Under the pieces are notes generated by a model, which was not told where the DNA came from, did no database searches, and saw only the letters and a list, made by a program, of their open reading frames with translations. Of a stretch of 29,365 nt of DNA, positions 1 through 6,375 are shown piece after piece. Source of the stretch: an uncultured Parabacteroides sp. (GTDB lineage Bacteria > Bacteroidota > Bacteroidia > Bacteroidales > Tannerellaceae); NCBI GenBank assembly GCA_910577325.1, contig CAJTMR010000017.1, forward strand, positions 52,197 through 81,561. The letters run 5' to 3'. Every line of letters begins with the position of its first letter. The first letter of the stretch is position 1. Both the position numbers and the translations under genes were made by a program.

Positions 1-400
1 CACAGTCGCTATCCTTGGCAAGCTCAGTTAGCGCATCTACCGGGGTGTTGGGGTTGCCGGCGGCAGAATAGCGCACATCACAGTCGCTATCCTTGGCAAG
101 CTCAGTAAGCGCATCTACCGGGGTGTTGGGGTTGCCGGCGGCATAATAGCGCACATCACAATCGCTATCCTTGGCAAGCTCAGTTAGCGCATCCACCGGG
201 GTGTTGGGGTTCCCGGCTGCAGAACAGCGCACATAACAATCGCTATCCTTGGCAAGCTCAGTTAGCGCATCCACCGGGGTGTTGGGGTTCCCGGCTACAG
301 AACGGAGCACATAACAGTCGCTATCCTTGGCAAGCTCAGTTAGCGCATCTACCGGGGTGTTAGGGTTGCCGGCAGCAGAACAGCGCACATAACAGTTGCT
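1..400. repeat. Tandem 78-bp direct repeats (5 complete copies plus a partial)
   Basis: Copies begin at 1, 79, 157, 235 and 313, and a partial copy starts at 391. The period of 78 bp equals 26 codons, and differences between copies cluster in one short patch. The array lies entirely within the leftward reading frame, so it is a coding repeat. It continues beyond the left edge, so the total copy number is unknown. Confidence 0.95.
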
Positions 401-424
401 GTTTAAAATTTCATTCTTTTCCAT
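1..424 (-). CDS. LRV-like tandem-repeat protein, N-terminal part (runs off left edge)
   Basis: The frame opens at an ATG read leftward from 424 and is still open at base 1, so the stop lies outside the window. After a 10-residue lead (MEKNEILNSN) it consists of 26-residue repeats of the form CxVRxxAAGNPNTPVDALTELAKDSD, with five complete 78-bp DNA copies. The pattern VR..A.NPNTP...L..LA.D resembles the leucine-rich repeat variant (LRV) family, which folds as an alpha-solenoid used for binding; this family match is from memory of the consensus. Copies are almost identical at DNA level except at the residues around VR (YVRCS, YVLRS, DVRYY, DVRYS). It is the last visible gene of the leftward phage operon. 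Its function and partner are unknown. Confidence 0.75.
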   Translation of the reverse strand, partial: MEKNEILNSNCYVRCSAAGNPNTPVDALTELAKDSDCYVLRSVAGNPNTPVDALTELAKDSDCYVRCSAAGNPNTPVDALTELAKDSDCDVRYYAAGNPNTPVDALTELAKDSDCDVRYSAAGNPNTPVDALTELAKDSDC

Positions 425-445
425 AATCTTTTTTTGTTATAATTA

Positions 446-901
446 TTAATGTTTTTCTATTTTAATTACAAGAGTACTATTACTATATTTTTCAGCAGGA
501 ATGACTTCAAACGACCATGATTCTAAAGTTAGTATAAAACGTATCATTTCGAGAAATTCTTTTTGAAATTGCTCATTGTTTCTTAGATGAACCGAAACAA
601 TAAAATGTCCGGAGTATTCTTTTATGATCGCATCTTTAAAACCAACATAGGTTTTTAGAAATTTTTCAACCCTAAAGATAGACTTAGGGTAAGCAGGAAG
701 AGGAATGTACTCGTCTTTCTCTTCTTCTAAAATATAACAATTGGGACAATAATGCTTTACTTTGTACTCTATCCAATCCGAATGTTCAGCATCATCCCAT
801 ACAGAATCCGAATCAACTTGTCCTATAAATCCTTCCGAACTCTCAAATATTTCTTTGCAACGATCACATTGCAAAGTATAATATATTGTTGGTATTATCA
901 T
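446..901 (-). CDS. Hypothetical phage protein with two CxxC zinc-binding pairs
   Basis: This 151-residue protein is not one I recognise. Residues 12-15 (CDRC) and about 52-55 (CPNC) form two CxxC pairs about 40 residues apart, the layout of a zinc ribbon. The acidic stretch between them (DSDSVWDDAEHSD) and the C-terminal alpha/beta half show no catalytic signature. It sits in the leftward early operon with only a few bases between it and the gene upstream, so it is probably co-transcribed with the replication genes. Structural zinc binding is inferred from cysteine spacing only. Confidence 0.7.
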   Translation of the reverse strand: MIIPTIYYTLQCDRCKEIFESSEGFIGQVDSDSVWDDAEHSDWIEYKVKHYCPNCYILEEEKDEYIPLPAYPKSIFRVEKFLKTYVGFKDAIIKEYSGHFIVSVHLRNNEQFQKEFLEMIRFILTLESWSFEVIPAEKYSNSTLVIKIEKH

Positions 902-904
902 ATC

Positions 905-1120
905 TCACTTATTTTTAGATATTAATCTTATTGCTTGTGCAAAAGCTATAGGATTTTCATTTACCAATTGATAGATTTTTTTAAACTTTTCATTTGTTTT
1001 TGAGTGATACCGGCACATTCGGTTACATGCTATTTCTACTCGACCACTTCCGTACACCCAGATCATTTCGGAATATGTTCGAAAGTTCTTCATGATCTTT
1101 TTAGCTTGTCTTAGTTTCAT
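905..1120 (-). CDS. Small basic hypothetical phage protein
   Basis: The product has 71 residues and is lysine/arginine-rich (MKLRQAKKIMKNF at the start), with a CNRMC pair near the middle and a helical C-terminus. The composition suits a nucleic-acid-binding or regulatory phage protein, but there is no recognisable domain. It is tightly packed: the next gene starts 3 bp after its stop and the previous gene stops about 14 bp before its start, which supports it being real. The function is unknown. Confidence 0.6.
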   Translation of the reverse strand: MKLRQAKKIMKNFRTYSEMIWVYGSGRVEIACNRMCRYHSKTNEKFKKIYQLVNENPIAFAQAIRLISKNK

Positions 1121-1134
1121 TACTCTTTAGTATT

Positions 1135-1515
1135 TTAACATTTACTTTGTCTACTTTCTTGTTTTTGCTGGTTTAGCTTGATATATTTTTCTGCACACAA
1201 TTTCATTCGAGCTATTTCGCGAAGAAATGCCGTAACCTTCTCTTCAATGTACCCCTTGTTTAAGGCGCCGAACGGATCATCAAGTATACAATTCATATTC
1301 CAGTAGTCTATTTTTTCAACTACATCATTATCATCATATACTCTAATTTCGATACAGTTTCCTGACATGCCCATTTCAAATTCGATTAAATATTTAGGGC
1401 TTGAAACCAGATCAAAATTTGCGGCAGCTAAAATTCCGGCCAATTCTGAAACAGCCGTCATCATTCTTTTGCGTTGCTGTTTTATCCACTCTGCGTTCTT
1501 TTCCGTTATTGTCAT
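1135..1515 (-). CDS. Hypothetical phage protein, 126 aa
   Basis: The protein starts with a helical, positively charged segment (residues 5-30), has an acidic beta-rich middle (EIRVYDDNDVVEKIDYW, about 76-92) and ends in a helical basic, Gln-rich tail. I do not recognise the family. It belongs to the leftward run of small genes below the HNH and DnaB genes, with short gaps and no opposing frame of similar quality. The start was taken as MTITEKNAEW, the first ATG of the frame. Confidence 0.6.
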   Translation of the reverse strand: MTITEKNAEWIKQQRKRMMTAVSELAGILAAANFDLVSSPKYLIEFEMGMSGNCIEIRVYDDNDVVEKIDYWNMNCILDDPFGALNKGYIEEKVTAFLREIARMKLCAEKYIKLNQQKQESRQSKC

Positions 1516-1581
1516 AGGTTCACTTCTTTTTAATTGTTAATTAATACTTAGACTTCGGTATAATATCTATGATTTTATTTT

Positions 1582-1863
1582 TTAACATTTAAACCCCATC
1601 TTATCATAATCCTCCGGAAACTGTTCCTTTATAATATTCAAGATCTTTCCGGCACATTCATAATCTTCATTACGGATGCAAATATTATAGTTTTTAACGA
1701 TGAAATAAAGACGAATAGGCTTCAAATTACTATCCAATTCTTTGCATCGTTTATTCAATGCCACTTGTTGCTTTTGTTGTTCAAATAACACCTTCATAAA
1801 TACAAAAAAAGTAAACAATGAAGCCACGGACATAACTAACGATATAATTATAAATACAACCAT
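1582..1863 (-). CDS. Small membrane-anchored hypothetical phage protein
   Basis: The 93-residue product opens with a hydrophobic segment (residues 2-26, VVFIIISLVMSVASLFTFFV), a likely single N-terminal transmembrane anchor. A Gln/Lys-rich linker follows, then a helical soluble domain with a late CNICIRNEDYECAGKIL stretch. There is no cleavable signal motif. Phage early regions often carry small membrane proteins involved in superinfection immunity or host modulation; that role is only a possibility here. The sequence shows no family signature. Confidence 0.6.
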   Translation of the reverse strand: MVVFIIISLVMSVASLFTFFVFMKVLFEQQKQQVALNKRCKELDSNLKPIRLYFIVKNYNICIRNEDYECAGKILNIIKEQFPEDYDKMGFKC

Positions 1864-1874
1864 AACTTTTAATT

Positions 1875-2048
1875 TTAATTATTAACCAAATTGACAAAAC
1901 AACAAGGAATCCAATATGTTCTGTCACCATATAAAACACATATTTCCATATTGTGAAGATTTACGGAAACAATCTCAACCTGATTTCCATTTATATCAGC
2001 CAACATGCCTGATTTCCATTCCGTTCTTTCAAACTCACTTATTGTCAT
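1875..2048 (-). CDS. Small hypothetical phage protein, 57 aa
   Basis: I place the start at the ATG of MTISEFERTEW rather than at a longer upstream reading, because the longer version lies over the zinc-ribbon gene in another frame. With this start the gene overlaps the upstream stop by 14 bp (2035-2048), a typical coupled junction in compact phage operons. The protein (GMLADINGNQVEIVSVN... YWIPCCFVNLV) looks like a small beta-barrel. I recall similar short proteins from Bacteroides phages but cannot name a function. Confidence 0.6.
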   Translation of the reverse strand: MTISEFERTEWKSGMLADINGNQVEIVSVNLHNMEICVLYGDRTYWIPCCFVNLVNN

Positions 2049-2277
2049 ATCTATTACTTTTACTTGGTTTCCATTTAATATTAATAACCGCCTTAATCTT
2101 ACCTGTCCCATCGCAATAAGGACATTGTTTCGACTCAAATTTGTTATGACCTTTAATTGTAACAAAAACCTTTCTTCCATTACATTTATTGCAAACAAAA
2201 TCACTAAATTCTAAAGTCTCTTCATCGAAACAATAGTCCGGAGGGCTGATTTCTATAATTTTCTTTTTAACGCTCAT
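2035..2277 (-). CDS. DnaJ-like zinc-ribbon small protein
   Basis: The 80-residue product has CNKCNG near residue 29 and CPYCDGTGKI near residue 52, two CxxCxG-type motifs as in the DnaJ cysteine-rich zinc domain. There is no J-domain or other part of DnaJ, so this is a stand-alone zinc ribbon. It overlaps the HNH nuclease gene upstream by 11 bp and the 57-aa gene downstream by 14 bp, which indicates translational coupling. A nucleic-acid-binding or protein-adaptor role is an inference from the fold. Confidence 0.7.
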   Translation of the reverse strand: MSVKKKIIEISPPDYCFDEETLEFSDFVCNKCNGRKVFVTIKGHNKFESKQCPYCDGTGKIKAVINIKWKPSKSNRYDNK

Positions 2278-2602
2278 ATTTTCTGCTATTTATTATTTTT
2301 TTATCCCTGTTACCTTTAGCCACATTGCACTTTGCGCATAATGCTTGCCAATTAGACTCATCCCAAAAGTCATGTATGGCTATAGGTATTATGTGGTCCA
2401 CAACCTCGGAAGGCACGTACAACCCTTTTTTGAGGCAATTTTCGCACAGGGGATGTGCATCCCTAAAAGCCTTGCTTTCTTTTGTCCACCGCCATGTATG
2501 GTAGCGGGCATCGGACCTCGGGCGATCACATTTTGACCTGTCACGCACTGTCCGCTGGACACCATACAGGCGGACTCTTTTTTTTGCCGGTTTATTAGCC
2601 AT
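2267..2602 (-). CDS. HNH endonuclease
   Basis: The 111-residue protein has a basic N-terminus, a CENC pair (residues 53-56), the catalytic VVDHIIP motif (D69-H70), the NW of the second HNH element (N84) and a closing CAKCN pair (C89, C92). This is a complete zinc-supported HNH nuclease core of the size usual for phage-encoded stand-alone enzymes. Such enzymes nick or cut DNA and in phages can support packaging or recombination; which applies here is not visible. It lies about 10 bp after dnaB in the leftward operon. A homing nuclease is an alternative, but there is no intron or intein sign beside it. Confidence 0.85.
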   Translation of the reverse strand: MANKPAKKRVRLYGVQRTVRDRSKCDRPRSDARYHTWRWTKESKAFRDAHPLCENCLKKGLYVPSEVVDHIIPIAIHDFWDESNWQALCAKCNVAKGNRDKKIINSRKYER

Positions 2603-2612
2603 ATCTTACTGT

Positions 2613-3983
2613 TTAAAATGGGCACGGGATATCATAATCCGTAAACCTCGTTAATGTCTTATTATGATGGAATTTGATATCTCCGGTACGACCGTCCCGA
2701 TTTTTCGCAACCCTTACTATCCCCATGCCTTGCTCCTCGTTACGGTCAAAATAAGCAGGCCTATGGAGCATCAACACTATGTCAGCATCCTGCTCGATAC
2801 TACCGGACTCTCTAAGGTCGGATAATATCGGCGTTTTATCCTGCCTCTCCTCGCACTTTCGCGAAAGCTGCGAAAGCAGGATCACAGGAACATTCAAACT
2901 TTTAGCCATCCCCTTTGCAAACCTCGTTGTTTCAGCAACTTCCTGCTCGCGAGAATAGTTTTTGTTATCCGACTTTATTTTTACGAGCTGGAGATAGTCT
3001 ATGATAACCAGTTCACATTTTCCCTTACGGCGCAGATTTTTCGCAATGGAACTTATCTGCTGTATTTGGATACCGGATGTTTCATCAACTGTTATAGGCA
3101 GATATCCCAAACCATCAACCGATCGTGACAGATCCGCTTCCTCTTTTTCTGTTAATGCTCCCTTTCGAAAGGCCGTAGCATTAAAATCCCCATCCGCTAT
3201 CAACATCCTGTCAGATAGGCTTACCCCCGACATTTCAAGTGAAAATATAACCGTAGGATGGCCGGACATAGCAGCCGTCCGCGCTATGTTAAGCGCAAAA
3301 GCCGTCTTACCCATCGCCGGACGAGCCGCCAAAATGACAAGTTGCCCCCCTTTCAACCCGAACAGGGTATTATCCAATTTATCTATTCCCGTCAAAATGC
3401 CCGTTTTTTTGCCCTCTGAGCGATTTTCTTTCCGTTTCTCGTACATCGACATACTTTCTTTTGCAAGCACCCTTAAATCGGCTGTATTCGCTCCGAACGT
3501 CATTTCGCTTGCTATATTTTCGAGCATTTTAATCCCGGCATATAGCGTATCTTCGACGTCCTGCGTCCTGTCAAGCGCCATCGCCATGATTTTATTGCCG
3601 GAGAGTATAAGTTGTCTGGCCATATATAAGTCCTTAAGATACAGCGAATGGTTTAGCAAATTAGTTGTCAGCGCAACCTCGCTCGTTAATTTGGCTATAT
3701 AAAACGGTCCTCCTATATCATCCAGCTTGCCCATGCTGGCCAGCTTAGACACTACCAGCATCATGTCGACAACATCGCCATCCTTTGATACCTGTTGTAT
3801 AGCATCAAATACCAAGGCATTTGCCTCGTTAAAAAAAACCTCTTTTGTCAACACGTCCGAAACTGTGTTGATGGCGTTAGACTCTATCAGCAACATCCCA
3901 AGGACGGCTGATTCCACCTCTCTGTCCGACGGCAGGTTAAAGTTCTTCATACTGGTTGCTTCTTGATTGTTCTTTCTTCTCAT
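2613..3983 (-). CDS. dnaB: Replicative DNA helicase, DnaB family (phage)
   Basis: This hexameric helicase unwinds DNA at the replication fork. The protein has up to 456 residues. The N-terminal domain (SDREVESAVLGMLL, about 19-33) is followed by the RecA-like ATPase with Walker A ARPAMGKTA (220-228), Walker B LVIIDY (325-330), the SQLSR motif (about 371-375) and the DLRESGSIEQDAD segment (389-401). All key motifs are present, so it should be active. An internal ATG (MKNFNLPSD, base 3950) is an alternative start that fits the family N-terminus and reduces overlap with the upstream gene; an AAGGAG-like site precedes the longer start. With the DUF4373 protein upstream it forms the phage replication module. 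Confidence 0.93.
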   Translation of the reverse strand: MRRKNNQEATSMKNFNLPSDREVESAVLGMLLIESNAINTVSDVLTKEVFFNEANALVFDAIQQVSKDGDVVDMMLVVSKLASMGKLDDIGGPFYIAKLTSEVALTTNLLNHSLYLKDLYMARQLILSGNKIMAMALDRTQDVEDTLYAGIKMLENIASEMTFGANTADLRVLAKESMSMYEKRKENRSEGKKTGILTGIDKLDNTLFGLKGGQLVILAARPAMGKTAFALNIARTAAMSGHPTVIFSLEMSGVSLSDRMLIADGDFNATAFRKGALTEKEEADLSRSVDGLGYLPITVDETSGIQIQQISSIAKNLRRKGKCELVIIDYLQLVKIKSDNKNYSREQEVAETTRFAKGMAKSLNVPVILLSQLSRKCEERQDKTPILSDLRESGSIEQDADIVLMLHRPAYFDRNEEQGMGIVRVAKNRDGRTGDIKFHHNKTLTRFTDYDIPCPF

Positions 3984-4752
3984 TCTTCATTCTCCTTTCC
4001 CAAGTTCTTACAGACGCCTTCCAATCTTTCATCTTCGACTTACCTACCATCCAGTTTTTCGACTGGTAAAAATCGTAAAACCATTCGGCGTCTATCCCGT
4101 TATTTCTCTCCTTGCAATAAGATTCGATTTCTGCCACAGAAGGAGGGGAGAAGGCCTTGGCCTTCGACTTAGAGGAATCGGTAGATTCCGACTTTTCAAA
4201 ATCCCCCCTCTCTTTATCTTTTAAACTATCTTTATCCTTATAACTATCTTTGTTATTATCACTAATACAAGAATTAGATACTACGTTAGTAGTAGATAAT
4301 TCTATTTCTTTTCTTTGTTCAGTATTGTTCGAACATTGCTTGAACATTGCTTGAACATTGTTCGAACATTGTTCATTTTTTATGTTCAAAGCTTTCATTC
4401 TTCGGGCTTGACCTGACAATTTACCCGCATTTACCCTTCTCTCTCTTTTTTCAAGCATCAATTCCATTCTTTCGCGAAGAGAGGGGGAAAAGAAAAACTC
4501 ATCGTTTTCGATTACGAACAACCCGTATGCCGACACAACTGTCTTTAATTTTGATTCAGATACCTTAAATCTATTTGCCAATGCCGGTATAAGCAGTAAC
4601 GACATTTTGTATTCAGGCTGCTGTCTGAGCATTTCTACCAAACCCCAAAACATCCCGTAACCCTCCATTCCAAGTTGCTCAATAAGCAACATACATTTTG
4701 GGTCACTCATTGCATTTGCATCATGCGAAAAGTATATATTTTCCCTGTTCAT
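3937..4752 (-). CDS. Phage replication protein with DUF4373 (Lin1244/Lin1753-like) N-terminal domain
   Basis: The 271-residue protein begins with YFSHDANAMSDPKCMLLIEQLGMEGYGMFW, the characteristic opening of DUF4373 proteins, which are winged-helix replication initiators or helicase loaders in Gram-positive and Bacteroidetes phages. A low-complexity charged linker (DNNKDSYKDKDSLKDKE, about 167-183) leads to a C-terminal helical domain with W-rich motifs (WFYDFYQSKNWMVGKSKMKDWKASVRTWE), typical of DnaB-loading modules. It lies directly upstream of dnaB and overlaps it. The coding DNA for the middle holds perfect 11-bp iterons, so the gene probably contains the origin that its product recognises. 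The initiator role is inferred from family and context. Confidence 0.85.
   Translation of the reverse strand: MNRENIYFSHDANAMSDPKCMLLIEQLGMEGYGMFWGLVEMLRQQPEYKMSLLLIPALANRFKVSESKLKTVVSAYGLFVIENDEFFFSPSLRERMELMLEKRERRVNAGKLSGQARRMKALNIKNEQCSNNVQAMFKQCSNNTEQRKEIELSTTNVVSNSCISDNNKDSYKDKDSLKDKERGDFEKSESTDSSKSKAKAFSPPSVAEIESYCKERNNGIDAEWFYDFYQSKNWMVGKSKMKDWKASVRTWERRMKNEKKEQSRSNQYEEL
4324..4374. repeat. Four tandem 11-bp iterons, candidate phage origin
   Basis: Units GAACATTGYTY begin at 4331, 4342, 4353 and 4364, preceded by a partial copy (ATTGTTC, 4324-4330). Two perfect palindromes TGTTCGAACA lie at 4327-4336 and 4359-4368. The 11-bp period is one DNA helical turn and is not a multiple of three, so the array is conserved as DNA rather than as a protein repeat. 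An AT-rich stretch at about 4210-4320 adjoins it on one side. Confidence 0.7.
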
Positions 4753-4759
4753 TTTTTAG

Positions 4760-5047
4760 TTACTTTTTTCTGTTACTTTTCAAAAGGTCAATCACCTGAT
4801 CGGCATCAAATACAATTTGCCTACCTACCTGTGTATATGCCTTGTCTATTCTTCCGCTATTCTTAACTTTCTGAGCCGTAGCGTTTGAGCAATTCAACAA
4901 CTTTGCCAACCCGGATATCCCATATACCAAATTTCTTTTGGGGATTCCAGCAGGTTCTGCGTTTGATATATTGATTGCATTTTTCTTTTGCAACTCAATA
5001 AATTCGCCAACAGTCAATTGCCATATAGGCGTGTCCAAACTATACAT
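4760..5047 (-). CDS. Helix-turn-helix protein, DUF3853-like
   Basis: The 95-residue protein has the segment YGISGLAKLLNCSNATAQKVKNSGRIDKAYTQ (about 43-75), a helix-turn-helix of the excisionase/MerR-like type, followed by GRQIVFDADQVIDLLKS. This layout matches the DUF3853 family of Bacteroidetes mobile elements. Its start overlaps the stop of the upstream gene by one base (TAATG), so the two are translationally coupled. It stands between the immunity region and the replication genes, a position suited to an early regulator or excisionase-like factor. The regulated target cannot be seen. Confidence 0.75.
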   Translation of the reverse strand: MYSLDTPIWQLTVGEFIELQKKNAINISNAEPAGIPKRNLVYGISGLAKLLNCSNATAQKVKNSGRIDKAYTQVGRQIVFDADQVIDLLKSNRKK

Positions 5048-5247
5048 TAAGCTTCTACCTCCTTATAAGATTCAACACCACCATATTTTTCTAAAGCTAT
5101 AGATCTGACTTTCTTAGCTTTTTCCGAATTAGATGTATAGCTCAAAGACCTATTAACAAATTCCCTCGAAACTTTTACATCCTTTGCAATTTTTTGTTTA
5201 CTCCCAAATGGGGTGATAATGATTGGTAATCTCTTTTTTTCTTTCAT
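5047..5247 (-). CDS. Small HTH-like phage protein, first gene of the leftward operon
   Basis: The 66-residue basic protein contains GSKQKIAKDVKVSREFVNRSLSYTSNSEKAKKVRSIA, which reads as a short helix-turn-helix. It is the first gene transcribed leftward from the divergent immunity region, the position of Cro in lambdoid phages. A Cro-like or accessory regulator is therefore a plausible role, inferred from position rather than from a family match. Its stop and the next start share one base. Confidence 0.65.
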   Translation of the reverse strand: MKEKKRLPIIITPFGSKQKIAKDVKVSREFVNRSLSYTSNSEKAKKVRSIALEKYGGVESYKEVEA

Positions 5248-5273
5248 ACACTTGTATATTACATTTATATTAT

Positions 5274-5350
5274 ATATTTGCAGTCTTCAAATGACTTTGC
5301 AAATATGATGAGTATTTTCGAACTATGAAAATATTTTGCTGAATATATTC
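5274..5350. promoter_or_regulatory. Immunity-region operators between divergent repressor and early operon
   Basis: Three dyads lie in the 134-bp divergent gap. ATATTTGCA (5274-5282) pairs with TGCAAATAT (5298-5306). TATTTTC (5313-5319) pairs with GAAAATA (5327-5333). GAATATATTC (5341-5350) is a perfect 10-bp palindrome. A TATATTTG -7-like element for rightward transcription overlaps the first dyad at 5273-5280. The position and number of dyads fit operators for the S24 repressor and a Cro-like counterpart. Confidence 0.55.
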
Positions 5351-5381
5351 GAGTAAATAACATCAATTAACAATATAAGCT

Positions 5382-6026
5382 ATGAGTGTAAAGGATAGAA
5401 TAATGCAATTTATTGATTATAAAGGTATTAGAATAAACGCATTTGAGAAAAGCATTGGGGTGTCAAGAAGTTATATCACCAACACAAAGAATATTTCCGC
5501 CGAAGTAGCCTCTTTAATACTGCGAACTTACTCAGAATTATCCGCTGAATGGGTTTTAACAGGCGAAGGGTCCATGCTCAAAAAAGAAAATGCAGTCAAA
5601 TCTAATTTACCTGTAAAAAGCGATGACAAAGGGGTTCCATACTACAACGTTGATTTCGTTGGAGGATTCGATGTGGTAATAAATGATCAGACAACAGTGC
5701 CGGAATATCTCATTGATTTCCCAAAATACAACGAAGCTACATGCTGGTGCAACGTGACAGGTCATTCGATGGAACCTGAAATAACACATGGTGATATAAT
5801 AGCACTAAAAAAAATTGAAGATATATCATTCCTTCCGTACGGCGAAATATACGCCATAGTCACAAAAAATGAAATGCGTACAATCAAAAGATTAGGGCCA
5901 TCTCAAAATAAAGATTGCTATTCTCTGATCCCTTCCAGCAAATCACCGGAATATGGCGTACAAGATTTACCTAAAGAAATGATAATGACCGTGTTCAAAG
6001 TACTTGGCTGTATGAAAAGATTATAA
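5382..6026 (+). CDS. Phage repressor with S24 (LexA/CI-like) peptidase domain
   Basis: The 214-residue protein has an N-terminal DNA-binding region (residues 1-65, with FEKSIGVSRSYITN as the helix-turn-helix core) and a C-terminal S24 domain. The catalytic pair is visible as S129 in VTGHSMEPEITHGD and K169 in MRTIKRLG. A VGG sequence at 93-95 may be the self-cleavage site, as in LexA/CI proteins that are cut when RecA is activated. This makes it the likely SOS-inducible lysogeny repressor. It is transcribed away from the early operon across a dyad-rich gap, the classical immunity layout. Its 3' end overlaps the convergent small gene by 6 bp. Confidence 0.9.
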   Translation: MSVKDRIMQFIDYKGIRINAFEKSIGVSRSYITNTKNISAEVASLILRTYSELSAEWVLTGEGSMLKKENAVKSNLPVKSDDKGVPYYNVDFVGGFDVVINDQTTVPEYLIDFPKYNEATCWCNVTGHSMEPEITHGDIIALKKIEDISFLPYGEIYAIVTKNEMRTIKRLGPSQNKDCYSLIPSSKSPEYGVQDLPKEMIMTVFKVLGCMKRL

Positions 6027-6272
6027 CTTTTTAATCTTATTGCCAAAATCGTGAATACAAATGGCAATGCCCATTAGGTCAGAGACACAATATCGTGTTT
6101 TTTCGGCGATATCCGACTCCGAACATAGCACCTCCTTGGATACATACATTAATTCTGACACAAGGTTTTCCGAGCTTGAGATATTGAGCACTGACATTCC
6201 AAGCTCTGCTAAGTCAAATATTTGACTCTCCGTTAATCCCGGGAATCTTTCCATAGATTCTTGCTGTTCCAT
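6021..6272 (-). CDS. Small acidic hypothetical protein between repressor and integrase
   Basis: The 83-residue protein (MEQQESMERFPGLTESQIFDLAELG...) is acidic and helical. It has cysteines in VLCSES, RYCVSD and IAICIHD but no recognisable domain. It is convergent with the repressor gene and overlaps its end by 6 bp. Its small size, acidity and position between repressor and integrase would fit an antirepressor-type or DNA-mimic protein, but nothing in the sequence proves this. Confidence 0.55.
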   Translation of the reverse strand: MEQQESMERFPGLTESQIFDLAELGMSVLNISSSENLVSELMYVSKEVLCSESDIAEKTRYCVSDLMGIAICIHDFGNKIKKL

Positions 6273-6306
6273 GTTTTTTTGATTTAAAGGCCGCCACCAT
6301 AAGCTG

Positions 6307-6339
6307 CTTGATAAATAAACAAAACAAAAAATATTTTTG
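6307..6339 (+). promoter_or_regulatory. Bacteroidetes-type promoter for the integrase
   Basis: TATTTTTG at 6332-6339 matches the TAnnTTTG -7 consensus. CTTG ending at 6310 is a -33 element 21 bp upstream, within the usual spacing. A start point near 6346 would give a leader of about 30 nt before the integrase ATG. Confidence 0.6.
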
Positions 6340-6375
6340 TTCAGAAAATAATATCAAATTATATATATATATTTT

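Noticed and set aside
1..400. Regular repeats that could be read as a CRISPR array
   Set aside because: The units are contiguous 78-bp copies without unique spacers, and they stay in one open frame, so this is a coding repeat.
1875..2204. Longer 109-residue reading of the small phage gene
   Set aside because: Its first 52 residues lie over the zinc-ribbon gene in another frame; the internal ATG gives a normal overlap.
3001..3702. 233-codon rightward frame opposite dnaB
   Set aside because: It is antisense to a complete DnaB with all its motifs and has no protein-like features of its own.
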